From: Allobosea sp. 47.2.35
GTDB lineage: Bacteria > Pseudomonadota > Alphaproteobacteria > Rhizobiales > Beijerinckiaceae
Assembly: GCF_024655635.1 (NCBI RefSeq)
Contig: NZ_JANLGI010000015.1
Location: 1 to 64,000, forward strand
Length of the DNA stretch: 64,000 nt
Direction: 5' to 3'
The position numbers were made by a program, and so were the translations under genes. Each line of letters starts with the position of its first letter. Positions within the stretch are counted from its first letter, which is position 1. Below the pieces are notes generated by a model. The model made no database searches, was not told the DNA's origin, and saw nothing but the letters and a program-made list of their open reading frames with translations. This document shows, one piece after another, positions 27,058-40,395 of the stretch.

Positions 27058-27501
27058 ATGAGAAAATGAAGCCTTCGAGGCCCGCTGCCGGAAAAGGGCT
27101 GGGGCGCGCGACAACGGATGCCCGGAACTGTCCGAGGCTTAAATATTGTCCGTCATAGCGTTGTCCGGCGGATCGGCGGCCGGAAGAGCCACCCGGAATT
27201 TCACCGGGTCCGAGTTTATTGGCACTGTTATAGCCACTTGGTTTAGCCGCACAACAAGCAATGCGCACGCAGGGTCTGGTCTGCGCGACAGCAATTCTGC
27301 GATGCATCCACGATGGGCCGCTGGTGGATATTGCAGAGTTCGCTCCGCAGCCAAACGTCATAGCGGCATGTAGCTCCCGACTTCTCCCGCGAAAGGCGCG
27401 CGGCGTCCTATCTTCCGCACGACAATCCGCTTGCACGAACGGTGTGTTCGATATAAAGATATCTTTATATCTTTTTCCTTCTCGACAGGGGACGCTAGCG
27501 C
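27058..27501. other. Intergenic region between SulP and the met operon
   Basis: 444 bases. A weak hairpin, ACCCGG (27191-27196) with CCGGGT (27204-27209), and AT-rich sequence to 27240 face the SulP gene. The palindrome at 27450-27471 faces the met operon. I looked for SAM or cobalamin riboswitch cores before the met genes and saw none. Confidence 0.45.
27450..27471. promoter_or_regulatory. Perfect 22-bp palindrome, probable operator of the met operon
   Basis: GATATAAAGAT (27450-27460) is followed directly by its reverse complement ATCTTTATATC (27461-27471). It lies 31 bases before the GTG of the ArsR-type regulator gene. AT-rich perfect palindromes at the autoregulated promoter are what ArsR dimers bind, and methionine-cycle ArsR regulators (SahR/SamR type) have similar sites. 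Binding is inferred. Confidence 0.75.
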
Positions 27502-28515
27502 GTGCGGCAGCCGACGACATTGTCTTCCGATGTGCTTCTTGCGGGCCTCCGGGCTGCCGGCGAGGAGACGCGGCTGCGCATCCTTGCGCTGCTCTCCGAG
27601 GGCGAGCTCTCGGTCTCCGATCTCACCGACATTCTCGGCCAGTCGCAGCCGCGCATCTCGCGCCATCTCAAGCTGCTCGCAGAGGCCGGGCTGGTCCGGC
27701 GCTCGCGCGAAGGGGCTTGGGCTTTCTTCCGGCTCGACGAGACCGGGCCGGGCGGCGCCTTTGCCGCGTCGCTCGCCGCCTGGCTCGACCTGAGCGATCC
27801 GGTGCTCGCCGCCGATCGCGAGCGTCTCGCGGCGGTACGCGCGACGCGGGCCGAGGCTGCGCAAAACTATTTCGCCAGCGTCGCGCGCGACTGGGACCGT
27901 TTGCGCGGCCTGCATGTGCCCGATCATGCCGTCGAGGCTGCGGTCGAGGAGGCGGTGGGCGAGGGTACGCCCGGCGCCATGCTCGATCTCGGCACCGGCA
28001 CGGGGCGGATGCTGGAGCGGATCGCGCCGAAATTCGGCCGCGCCGTCGGGGTCGATGCCAACCATGCCATGCTGGCGGTGGCGCGGGCCAATCTGGAGCA
28101 GGCGGGGCTTTCGCGGGTCGAGCTGCGGCAGGGCGACATCTACGCGTTGCCCTTCGCGCGCGGCTCCTTCGATCTCGTCGTGATCCATCAGGTGCTGCAT
28201 TTCCTCGACGATCCCGGCCGGGCCGTGCGCGAGGCCGCCGCGATGCTGGCGCCCGGCGGGCGCCTGATCGTCGTCGATTTCGCGCCGCACGACATGGAAT
28301 TCCTGCGGACCGAGCATGCGCATCGCCGGCTCGGCTTCTCCCGCCAGCAGATCGCCGCCTGGTTCGCCGAGGCCGGTCTGTCCTGCGATCTTTCCCGCGA
28401 AGTCACCTTGGCCGATGGCGGCTCGGGCCAGCTCCCGGTCATGCTCTGGCGTGGCCGCGACCGGCGCGTCCAGGCCGATCCGCCGGCCCGCACGATCAAT
28501 CTCGAGGTTGCGTGA
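27502..28515 (+). CDS. ArsR-family regulator fused to SAM-dependent methyltransferase domain
   Basis: A 337-residue two-domain protein. Residues about 8-80 form an ArsR winged helix (GEETRLRILALLSEGELSVSDLTDILGQSQPRISRHLKLLAEAGLV). Residues about 130-300 form a class I methyltransferase with motif I LDLGTGTGRML, acidic residue in VGVDANHAML, and QGDIYALPF. The translational start is GTG. Its stop overlaps metF by one base (TGATG). The arrangement matches methionine-cycle regulators of the SahR/SamR kind that sense S-adenosylmethionine or S-adenosylhomocysteine through this domain; I cannot say which name applies. Real methyl transfer by the domain is unproven. Confidence 0.9.
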   Translation: MRQPTTLSSDVLLAGLRAAGEETRLRILALLSEGELSVSDLTDILGQSQPRISRHLKLLAEAGLVRRSREGAWAFFRLDETGPGGAFAASLAAWLDLSDPVLAADRERLAAVRATRAEAAQNYFASVARDWDRLRGLHVPDHAVEAAVEEAVGEGTPGAMLDLGTGTGRMLERIAPKFGRAVGVDANHAMLAVARANLEQAGLSRVELRQGDIYALPFARGSFDLVVIHQVLHFLDDPGRAVREAAAMLAPGGRLIVVDFAPHDMEFLRTEHAHRRLGFSRQQIAAWFAEAGLSCDLSREVTLADGGSGQLPVMLWRGRDRRVQADPPARTINLEVA

Positions 28516-29426
28516 TGAATGCTTTCCGCCCCAGCCGCCATGGCTCGCGCCGCCCGCGCGTCTCCTTCGAATTCTTCCCGCCGAAGACGGAGGAGATGGA
28601 GGTCGCGCTGTGGGACAGCGTGCGCCGGCTTGAGCCGCTCGGACCCAGCTTCGTCTCGGTGACCTATGGCGCCGGTGGCTCGACCCGCGAGCGCACTCAC
28701 GCCACCGTCAAGCGCATGGTCGACGAGACGCGCCTGAGCCCGGCCGCGCACCTCACCTGTGTTTCGGCCTCGAAGGCCGAGGTCGACGAGGTCATCCGCT
28801 CCTATTGGGATGCCGGGGTGCGCCATGTCGTGGCGCTGCGCGGCGATCCGGCCGGCGGGCTCGGCACGGCCTACGAGCCGCACCCGGACGGCTATCACCA
28901 GACCTCGGACCTCGTGGCCGGCCTGAAGCGGATCGGCGATTTCGAGGTGACGGTCTCGGCCTATCCGGAGAAGCACCCGGAGGCAGCCTCGCTCGATGCC
29001 GATATCGACGCGCTCAAGAAGAAGGTCGATGCCGGCGCGACGCGGGCGATCACCCAGTTCTTCTTCGATAACGACGTCTATTTCCGCTATCTCGACAAGG
29101 TGCGCGCCAAGGGCATCGAGATTCCGATCCTGCCCGGCATCGTGCCCGTCCAGAACTTCAAGCAGACCGCGAATTTCGCCCGCAAGACCGGCGCCAGCGT
29201 GCCGCAATGGCTGGCCGATCGGTTCGAGGGGCTGGAGGACGACGCCGCCACGCGCCGCCTCGTCGCCGCCGCCGTCTGTGCCGAGCAGGTGCTCGACCTG
29301 ATCGATCGCGGCGCCACCGACCTGCATTTCTACACGATGAACAAGGCCGACCTCGTCTATGCCATCTGCCATCTCGTCGGCCTCAAGCCCGAGAAGCCGG
29401 CGGCGCAGGCCGTGGCGGCGGAGTAA
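28515..29426 (+). CDS. metF: 5,10-methylenetetrahydrofolate reductase MetF
   Basis: A 303-residue FAD enzyme that makes 5-methyltetrahydrofolate for methionine synthase. Landmarks are [62 protein letters not shown] and [16 protein letters not shown], all characteristic of bacterial MetF. The start ATG at 28515 shares its A with the stop of the upstream regulator. It is four bases from metH, so regulator, metF and metH form one operon supplying and using methyl-folate. Confidence 0.96.
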   Translation: MNAFRPSRHGSRRPRVSFEFFPPKTEEMEVALWDSVRRLEPLGPSFVSVTYGAGGSTRERTHATVKRMVDETRLSPAAHLTCVSASKAEVDEVIRSYWDAGVRHVVALRGDPAGGLGTAYEPHPDGYHQTSDLVAGLKRIGDFEVTVSAYPEKHPEAASLDADIDALKKKVDAGATRAITQFFFDNDVYFRYLDKVRAKGIEIPILPGIVPVQNFKQTANFARKTGASVPQWLADRFEGLEDDAATRRLVAAAVCAEQVLDLIDRGATDLHFYTMNKADLVYAICHLVGLKPEKPAAQAVAAE

Positions 29427-29430
29427 GCCT

Positions 29431-33183
<3,753 letters not shown>

Positions 33184-33238
33184 TTGCGTTCCATCGCGGC
33201 GGCGGGCATCACGCCTGCCGTAGCGATGGAGAGCGTTC

Positions 33239-33673
33239 GTGACGACTGACAAGGCAAGGCTGATCCGCAAGGCGGTGGCGGCGGATGAGCCGCGCATCCG
33301 CGCCATCCGGATGAGCGTGCGCGAGAACATCCTGAGCGACCCCACGAAGGTCACGGACGAGGATGTCGCCTGGTATCGCGAGCAGGCGATCTTCGTTGTC
33401 GCGGAAGAGGCGGGCGAGATCGCGGGCTTCGCCTGCGCCAACCATCAGACCGGCCTAATCTGGGCCCTTTTCATCGATCCGGCGCAGGAGGGGCGGGGCC
33501 ATGGCCGCGCTCTAATCGATGCCGCGCTCGCTGGCTTGAAGGCCGCGGGCCATGCCCAGGCCTGGCTCGAAACCGGGGCGGGCACGCGGGCCGAGCGCTT
33601 CTATGTCCGCCATGGCTGGCGCGACATGGGCCGGGGCCTCGACGGGCAGATCGTCTTCACCAAGCTTCTCTGA
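33239..33673 (+). CDS. GNAT-family N-acetyltransferase
   Basis: A 144-residue single-domain GNAT acyltransferase. The acetyl-CoA loop is visible as LFIDPAQEGRGHGRALIDAAL (motif Q/R-x-x-G-x-G/A), followed by AWLETGAGTRAERFYVRHGWR, the usual C-terminal strand pair. Translation starts with GTG at 33239 after GGAGAGCG. It lies 55 bases after metH and might be read through from it, but it is closed by its own terminator. The acceptor cannot be predicted from the sequence. Confidence 0.88.
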   Translation: MTTDKARLIRKAVAADEPRIRAIRMSVRENILSDPTKVTDEDVAWYREQAIFVVAEEAGEIAGFACANHQTGLIWALFIDPAQEGRGHGRALIDAALAGLKAAGHAQAWLETGAGTRAERFYVRHGWRDMGRGLDGQIVFTKLL

Positions 33674-33679
33674 CGCAAG

Positions 33680-33710
33680 AAAGCCGCCCGATGGGGCGGC
33701 TTTCGCGTTT
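33680..33710. terminator. Bidirectional terminator between GNAT and Na/Pi symporter genes
   Basis: A perfect 10-bp stem, AAAGCCGCCC (33680-33689) with GGGCGGCTTT (33694-33703), and a 4-base loop. T-rich sequence follows on the plus strand and A-rich sequence precedes it, so it suits both convergent genes. Confidence 0.85.
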
Positions 33711-33727
33711 GTGGTGTCGATGTCGGC

Positions 33728-35443
33728 TCAGGCCGGAACGGCTGCGATCGCCAGTTCGCCGAGGCTTGCTTCTCCGGCTTTCGCGCCGGCCGGCACTGTC
33801 GCGATCTCGCGTGAGACCGAGCGGCGCTCGGCGTCGATGCGCTCGATCAGGAAGAAGGCGCGTTCGGCGCTGCCGAGCAGGGCGAGGATCGCGCCGCGCT
33901 CGACCCAGGGCAGTTCCGAGCCGAGGCGCAGGCAGCGCTCGCGCAGGGCGAGGAGCTCGGCATTGCGCGCTTCGGCCATGCCGGTTGCCGGCGCCCGCTC
34001 CTGTCCGATCGGGACGATGGTGGCGAGCGTCTCGGAGACCTTGTCGAGCACCGTGTCGACGAGCTTTCGACCCTGCTCGCCGAAGGGCTGGCGCTCGATG
34101 CGGCGGGCGATCTGGTAGAGCGTCTCGCCGAGGCTTGCGGTGAAATCCTCTTCCTCGATCAGGCTGGCGACGAGATCGGCCCGGGCATAGGGCATCTCGG
34201 GCGTGAACATGCCGGAGGTATAGGCGCGGATGTCGCGGTTGAGGATGTCGATCGCGGCATAATGCTCCTCGATCTTGTCCGGGGCGTCAGGCTTGCCGCG
34301 TGCGATGTCGACGAAGAGCCGGGCGGCCTCGAGATAGCGGCCGGTCTCGCGCTGGATCGCCTGCACGGCCTGCGCATGGTCATGCGCCTTCACCAGATAG
34401 CGCGGCTGCGAATAGTCCTCGATATCCTCGGCCGAGGTCGCGCCGACCCGCGACAGTACGCGCTCGAACACGCCGACGAAGGGGAAGAGCAGCAGCGTGT
34501 TGAAGATGTTGAAGAAGGTCGAGTAGAGGCCGACCGCGACCGGAACGAGCGGGAAGGTCTCCTTACCGTCCTTGATCACGGGAACGCCCGGATCGCCGCC
34601 GAACCACTGCATCGCCCAGGTCAGCACCTCCATCGAGACGAAGAAGAGCGGTATCGTCACCATCACGCCGATGATGTTGAAGGAGATATGGGCGTAGGCC
34701 GCGCGCTTGGCGTTCTTCGACAGGTTGAGCGAGGCCATCCAGGAGGTGATCGTGGTGCCGAGATCGGCGCCGAGCGAGAAGGCGACGGCGGTCTTCCAGT
34801 CGAGGATGCCGGCGGCGCCGAGGCCCATGACGATGCCGATGGTGGCCGAGGAGGAGTGGATCATCGCCGTGATGCCGGCGGCGATCAGCACGCAATAGAT
34901 CAGGTTGAGATAGGTATCGGCCTTGAGCGCCGAGATAACGCTCATCACCTCCGGCATATTGCGCAGGGGGCGCAGGCCGCCGGTCATCAGGTTCAGGCCG
35001 TAGAAGATCAGCGCGAAGCCCATGCAGGCGAGAGCGATGTTCTTGATCTTGTCCGTCTTGGCGAAGATGTGGACCAGCGCGAAGATGCCGGCGAGCAGCA
35101 GCCCGAGCGGCCCGAGCGGCAGCGCGATCAGGCCGTTGCCCAGCGTCGTGCCGATATTGGCGCCCATGATCACGCTGATCGCCGGCCTGAGGCCGATGAC
35201 GCCGGCATTGACGAGGCCGACGACCATCACGGTCATCGCGGTCGAGGACTGGATGACGCCGGTGATGAAGGTGCCGGCGAGCACACCCTTGGACGGGGTG
35301 CCGGCGATCCGCGCGAGCAGGGCCCGCATCTTGTTGACGGCGAGCGACTGGATGCCGTTGCTCATGAATTCCAACCCGAGCATGAAGATGCCCAGGCCGC
35401 CGATCACTGGCACGATGACTTGCGAGAAGATGTCGATCTGCAT
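33728..35443 (-). CDS. Na/Pi cotransporter family protein with PhoU-like domain
   Basis: A 571-residue protein. The membrane part holds two inverted Na/Pi-cotransporter repeats, each with a Ser-rich signature: GVIQSSTAMTVMVVGL near residue 60 and AMIHSSSATIGIVMGL near residue 215. After about residue 345 a helical cytoplasmic PhoU-like region follows (YSQPRYLVKAHDHAQAVQAIQRETGRYLEAARLFVD). This is the NptA/YjbB layout, which moves phosphate (import or efflux). The start at 35443 (MQIDIFSQVIVPVIGGLG) puts the first helix at the N terminus. Monocistronic. Confidence 0.92.
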   Translation of the reverse strand: MQIDIFSQVIVPVIGGLGIFMLGLEFMSNGIQSLAVNKMRALLARIAGTPSKGVLAGTFITGVIQSSTAMTVMVVGLVNAGVIGLRPAISVIMGANIGTTLGNGLIALPLGPLGLLLAGIFALVHIFAKTDKIKNIALACMGFALIFYGLNLMTGGLRPLRNMPEVMSVISALKADTYLNLIYCVLIAAGITAMIHSSSATIGIVMGLGAAGILDWKTAVAFSLGADLGTTITSWMASLNLSKNAKRAAYAHISFNIIGVMVTIPLFFVSMEVLTWAMQWFGGDPGVPVIKDGKETFPLVPVAVGLYSTFFNIFNTLLLFPFVGVFERVLSRVGATSAEDIEDYSQPRYLVKAHDHAQAVQAIQRETGRYLEAARLFVDIARGKPDAPDKIEEHYAAIDILNRDIRAYTSGMFTPEMPYARADLVASLIEEEDFTASLGETLYQIARRIERQPFGEQGRKLVDTVLDKVSETLATIVPIGQERAPATGMAEARNAELLALRERCLRLGSELPWVERGAILALLGSAERAFFLIERIDAERRSVSREIATVPAGAKAGEASLGELAIAAVPA

Positions 35444-35628
35444 CGGAGATTCCCGGCGCGGCCGGTGCTGATGCACCGGCGAGGCTTGCGGCGCGGCCGC
35501 CACCGCCCCGGCAAGGCCGGGCCGGTCCCGGCCACAGGTGAGGTCTCGATCGATCGCTTTCTTCTAGAGCTTCCCCTGCGACAGTGTTGTGACCGAGCCC
35601 GCTGGCCTGCGTTCAGCCGCCGCTCTCG

Positions 35629-36009
35629 TCAGGCGGCGGGGGCGAGATCGAAATGGAAAACCTTGGCGACGATGCGCCACTCGCCATCGAGCTGGACGAG
35701 GCTGAGCAGATCGGTGAACTGCTTTTCTCCGATGGCGCATTCCACACGGGCGAGCGCCGTGATCGGCCCGGCGAAGGCGATCGAGACGATCCGGTCGTGC
35801 CGCTTTTCCTGGCGGCTGGCCGGAGAGGGGCGGGCGGCCACCATCGGCAGATAGGCGTCCATCGTCATGTGGGTCAGCTGTCCGTCGCTGGCGCAGGCGT
35901 AGATCGCCTGCGGGTGGAAGACGCGGCCCAGCAGGGCCGCGTCGCTGCGATGGAGGCCGTCGAAATACTGGCCGAGCAGGGCCTCGATCGGGGCGAATGG
36001 CGCGTTCAT
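35629..36009 (-). CDS. NTF2-like (putative lumazine-binding type) protein
   Basis: A 126-residue protein of the NTF2/SnoaL-like cone fold: PIEALLGQYFDGLHRSDAALLGRVFHPQAIYAC followed by MDAYLPMVAARPSP and a final strand pair DLLSLVQLDGEWRIVAKVFHFD. This matches the Lumazine_bd_2/NTF2-like group. It starts 16 bases after the GST gene on the same strand, so the two are probably an operon under the divergent HxlR regulator. No enzymatic residue can be assigned with confidence; some relatives are isomerases and others only bind ligands. Confidence 0.82.
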   Translation of the reverse strand: MNAPFAPIEALLGQYFDGLHRSDAALLGRVFHPQAIYACASDGQLTHMTMDAYLPMVAARPSPASRQEKRHDRIVSIAFAGPITALARVECAIGEKQFTDLLSLVQLDGEWRIVAKVFHFDLAPAA

Positions 36010-36025
36010 GGGGCGGTGCCCAGCA

Positions 36026-36637
36026 TCAGGCGGCGAGGCGTTCGGCATTCAGCGCTTCCCGCACGCTGTCCCTGCTCGCGACGCGCTCCAGCAGGGCTGT
36101 CAGGCGAGGCCAGGCCGACAGAGGGATGTCCTTGCCTTCGGCCCAGCCCGCGATGACGAAGAGATAGATATCGGCGACGCTGAAGGCGTCTCCGAGCAGA
36201 TAGCTGCGTCCGTCGGCGAGCTCCGTCTCGATATGGCCGAGGCGCCGTGCGATGGCTGCTCGGGCCTCCTGCCGCCCAGCCTCGCTCGTCCCGGGCCGAA
36301 ACAGGGGCGAAAACGCCTTGTGCAACTCGCTCGCGAGGAAATTGAGCCATTCCTGCAGCCGCGCCCGTTCCAGCGTCGCGGGCAGTGGAGCGAGGCCGAC
36401 GGACGGGGCGAGGTCGGCGATGTACTGGACGATCGCGGCGCCTTCGGTGAGGACGCTGCCGTCCTCCAGCTTCAGTGCGGGAACGTAGCCCTTGGGATTG
36501 ATCGCAGCGAAGTCCTCGCCGCCGGCGGTCTTGCCGGTGAAGATGTCGACCTGTTCGAGGGTAAAGGGCAGGCCAGCCTCGCGGAGCGCGATATGGGGCG
36601 AGAGCGAGCAGGCGCCGGGTGCGAAATAGAGCTTCAT
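36026..36637 (-). CDS. Glutathione S-transferase (beta-class-like)
   Basis: A 203-residue GST. The thioredoxin-like N-terminal domain opens MKLYFAPGACSLSPHIALREAGLPFTLEQVDI with the Cys-10 seen in beta-class bacterial GSTs. It continues with the cis-Pro loop NPKGYVPALKLEDG and the glutathione-binding LTEGAAIVQYIADL. The helical C-terminal domain contains FSPLFRPGTSEAGRQEARAAI and SVADIYLFVIAGWA. It is divergent from an HxlR regulator across 123 bases and is the first of two genes with the NTF2-like protein. A detoxification role is likely. Confidence 0.92.
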   Translation of the reverse strand: MKLYFAPGACSLSPHIALREAGLPFTLEQVDIFTGKTAGGEDFAAINPKGYVPALKLEDGSVLTEGAAIVQYIADLAPSVGLAPLPATLERARLQEWLNFLASELHKAFSPLFRPGTSEAGRQEARAAIARRLGHIETELADGRSYLLGDAFSVADIYLFVIAGWAEGKDIPLSAWPRLTALLERVASRDSVREALNAERLAA

Positions 36638-36727
36638 GACGGTTCATCTCCGTGGATCGGTGATGCGCCATGGTTAGATCTCAGCGATAACCTTTGTATA
36701 CCTTATTACTTGTTGTAACCTCATTTT

Positions 36728-36749
36728 CCGGTATCCTCCCGGTTACCGG
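36728..36749. promoter_or_regulatory. Inverted repeat between GST and hxlR-type genes
   Basis: CCGGTA (36728-36733) and TACCGG (36744-36749) flank TCCTCCCGGT. An AT-rich stretch with GTATAC-like and GTAACC sequences lies at 36685-36725. HxlR proteins bind such sites in divergent promoters. Assignment is by position only. Confidence 0.45.
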
Positions 36750-36760
36750 AGGTTTCCCGC

Positions 36761-37120
36761 ATGGCATTGAAAATTCGTAGGAATCGCTCGCCAGAACCAC
36801 CGGAAACCTGCGATGTCGGCACCTGCATGCTGGTGCTCGGCGGAGCTTGGACGCCGAATGTCGTCTGGTTTCTGAGCGGCGGTCCCCGCCGGTTCGGCGA
36901 GCTGCGCCGCGACATCCCCGCGATCTCGGCCAAGATGCTGAGCGCCCGGCTGCGCGGCCTGGAGGCCAAGGGCGTCGTCATGCGGAAGGTGCTGCCGGGC
37001 TCGCCGCCCTCGGTGGAATACGCATTGACGCCGCTTGGCCGCGAATACGTGCCGGCGATTCAGGCGATTGCGGAGGTTGGCGCCAAGCTCAAGGCATTAG
37101 CGCGCGGACAGGCAGCCTGA
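36761..37120 (+). CDS. HxlR-family transcriptional regulator
   Basis: A 119-residue winged-helix protein of the HxlR/YodB type. The family pattern is clear: ETCDVGTCMLVLGGAWTPNVVWFLSGGPRRFGELRRDIPAISAKMLSARLRGLEAKGVVMR, then VEYALTPLGREYVPAI. Cys residues at about 17 and 22 are candidates for thiol sensing of quinones or aldehydes, as in YodB-like members; the known sensing Cys is at residue 6 in YodB, so this is only a hint. It is divergent from the GST operon and probably controls it. Confidence 0.9.
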   Translation: MALKIRRNRSPEPPETCDVGTCMLVLGGAWTPNVVWFLSGGPRRFGELRRDIPAISAKMLSARLRGLEAKGVVMRKVLPGSPPSVEYALTPLGREYVPAIQAIAEVGAKLKALARGQAA

Positions 37121-37147
37121 CCGGGCAGGGGGAGCGCTTCGGCGCTG

Positions 37148-38089
37148 TCAGCCGGCGAGCGCGGCCCGGCTGACGGTGGCCACCGGCCCGTCGAAGACGC
37201 GGACGCAGTCGCCGCCGGCCATGCCGGCGATCTGGAGCGCGGCTTCGGCTTCCGTGAAGATCTCATTCTGCTCGCGATAGCCCTCCGGCGTCAGCAGGGC
37301 CGCTCCGATCGAGAGCGTGAAATCGATGACGTGATTGCCGCGCGGCATCGGCCGGCACAGCAGTTTGCGCGTGCCGGAGAGCATCGAGGCGAGATAGCCC
37401 TTGTCGCCGGGCATGCGCAGCAGGAGGGCGAAGGCGCCGGGGCCGGTCTGGTCGATGGCCAGCGCATCGGGAAAGAGCCGGCGCAGCCGCTCGCCGAAAT
37501 TGCGGATCACGTCCTCGCCCGCGGGGCGGCCGTAATTCTCGACGAGCGTCGCGAACCGATCGATCTCGAAGATGGCAAGCGCGAAGCGCTCGGGTTCGCG
37601 GTCGCGTTCGTGCCGGAATTGTCGGAGCGCGTCGGTGAAGCTGCGGCGCGCCGCGAGATTCGTTGATCCGATGGTTCGCACCAGCGAGGCGGTTTCGGTC
37701 CACAGCCCCTTCTCGGCCGTGACGTCCTGCTTCGAGCCGAAGATGCGGATCGGCCGGCCATGCTCATGGCCGACACCGACGATCAGGCGCATCCAGCGCT
37801 TGTCGCCATTGGCCGCCTTGATCCGGCAATCCAGCGCGAAGCCCTGGCCGGTGCTGATCGCCTTGCTGCGCAGCTGGTTCATCTCGCGGCGCGAGCGCTC
37901 CTCATAGAGATCGAGGATGGCGTTGCGGTAGATGCCGGAGCTGCGCTTCAGGCCGAACAGATCGTAGACGCCGTCGGTCCAGCTCAGGGTTTCGTTGGCG
38001 AGATTGCATTCCCAGGCGCCGACGGCGGCGGCCGCGACCGCGCGATCGTAGAAGGACTGCGTCGCCGCGGTGAGCTGCTGGCTGTTCAC
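37148..38089 (-). CDS. PAS-domain protein with degenerate GGDEF domain
   Basis: A 313-residue signalling protein with no membrane segment. A PAS_3-type domain occupies about 15-130 (AAVGAWECNLANETLSWTDGVYDLFGL, ending RIFGSKQDVTAEK). A GGDEF fold follows at about 145-300 (ALAIFEIDRFATLVENYGRPAGEDVIRNFGERL, DFTLSIGAALL). The active-site motif that should read GG(D/E)EF is TGPGAF at residues 215-220, so cyclase activity is very unlikely. Such degenerate domains usually act as binding or regulatory modules. The gene is monocistronic between hxlR and the exporter operon. Confidence 0.85.
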   Translation of the reverse strand: MNSQQLTAATQSFYDRAVAAAAVGAWECNLANETLSWTDGVYDLFGLKRSSGIYRNAILDLYEERSRREMNQLRSKAISTGQGFALDCRIKAANGDKRWMRLIVGVGHEHGRPIRIFGSKQDVTAEKGLWTETASLVRTIGSTNLAARRSFTDALRQFRHERDREPERFALAIFEIDRFATLVENYGRPAGEDVIRNFGERLRRLFPDALAIDQTGPGAFALLLRMPGDKGYLASMLSGTRKLLCRPMPRGNHVIDFTLSIGAALLTPEGYREQNEIFTEAEAALQIAGMAGGDCVRVFDGPVATVSRAALAG

Positions 38090-38173
38090 GGTCCGCCTCC
38101 TGACTGCCTTAACGGCAGCCTAGAGCGGGTGGGGTTAAGCGAACCTTTGCGCAGTGCGGAAAAATCCGCCGCC

Positions 38174-39402
<1,229 letters not shown>

Positions 39403-39406
<4 letters not shown>

Positions 39407-40152
39407 GCGGCGGCCTCCGGCAGGCCGATGCCGGCGTCGAAGGCTGCGAGCGCGGCGCGGGCGTCGGCCGGCTCCTGCCTGATGTCGCTGAGCAGGTGGC
39501 CGTCGCGGAAGCGGATCAGGCGCCTGGCATGGCGGGCGACCTCGGCGTCATGCGTGACCAGGACGACGGTGACGCCTTCGCGGTTGAGGTCCTGGAAGAG
39601 CGCGAGGATTTCGAGCGCGGTGCGGCTGTCGAGCGCGCCGGTCGGCTCGTCGGCGAGCAGGAGGCGCGGCTCGTTGACCAGCGCGCGGGCGATGGCGACG
39701 CGCTGCTGCTGGCCGCCGGAGAGCTGCATCGGCCGGTGATGGGCACGCTCCGCGAGACCGACGCGGGCGAGGGCGGCAAGCGCGCGCCGCTTCCGCTCGG
39801 CGCGGGCGACGCCGGCATAGACCATCGGCAGTTCGACATTGGCGCAGGCATCGATGCGGGGCAGCAGGTTGAATTGCTGGAAGACGAAGCCGAGCTTGCG
39901 ATTGCGCAGCTCGGCAAGCCCGTCGCCGGAAAGGGTCTCGACCGCGACGCCGTCGAGCACGTAATGGCCGCCGCTCGGCCGGTCGAGACAGCCGATCAGG
40001 TTCATGAAGGTCGATTTGCCCGAGCCGGACGGGCCCATCACCGCGACGAGATCGCCGGCCTCTATCGTCAGCGAAACCCGGTCCAGCGCCGTGACGCGGC
40101 CGGAATCGAGATCATAGACGCGGGAGAGGTCACGGGTTTCGATCAGGGGCAT
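39403..40152 (-). CDS. MacB/LolD-type ABC transporter ATP-binding protein
   Basis: A 249-residue nucleotide-binding subunit: Walker A GPSGSGKST, Q-loop GFVFQQFNLLPR, signature LSGGQQQRVAIARAL, Walker B LLLADEPTGALD and the H-loop VTHDAEVARHA. It belongs to the MacB/LolD group (DLDSGRVTALDRVSLTIEAGD). The C-terminal tail DIRQEPADARAALAAFDAGIGLPEAAA is an Ala-rich extension. Its stop overlaps the permease start by 4 bases. It is separated from the adaptor gene by 243 bases that contain a pair of palindromic repeats. Confidence 0.94.
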
Positions 40153-40210
40153 GGGCGCGCTCCGCTTTTGGGACGAGCCTGCTGCGCGTTGGACGGTTGC
40201 GCGGGGGGAA

Positions 40211-40341
40211 CCCTTCTCCCGTGTGGGAGAAGGGCAGGGATGAGGGCCTGCCCCAACCGTGAAAGGCGCGGGGCTGTGACGTCGTGCCTACCCTGAAAGC
40301 GCAGGCCCTCACCCCTACCCCTCTCCCATTCGGGAGAGGGG
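40211..40341. repeat. Pair of REP-like palindromic elements in inverted orientation
   Basis: Two hairpins with 10-bp perfect stems (CCCTTCTCCC/GGGAGAAGGG at 40211-40234, CCCCTCTCCC/GGGAGAGGGG at 40318-40341) sit at the two outer ends. Just inside them is a long inverted repeat, TGAGGGCCTGC (40241-40251) with GCAGGCCCTCA (40301-40311); the arms can be extended with two mismatches. The unit of about 41 bases is thus present twice, head to head, like a BIME. Such elements are abundant in intergenic regions of related genomes. It interrupts the macA-macB interval. Confidence 0.75.
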
Positions 40342-40395
40342 ATCCCGCGGATGCCCTTCCCGGTGTCGTCTCTTGGGAGACTCATTGCCGCGCCC

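Noticed and set aside
27058..27501. Possible SAM or cobalamin riboswitch before the met genes
   Set aside because: No B12 box, SAM-II or SAM/SAH core could be found; the visible element is a DNA palindrome close to the regulator start.
27261..28514. An apparent 5' extension of metF through the regulator gene
   Set aside because: MetF homology starts at 28515. The upstream part is the wrong frame of the ArsR-methyltransferase gene.
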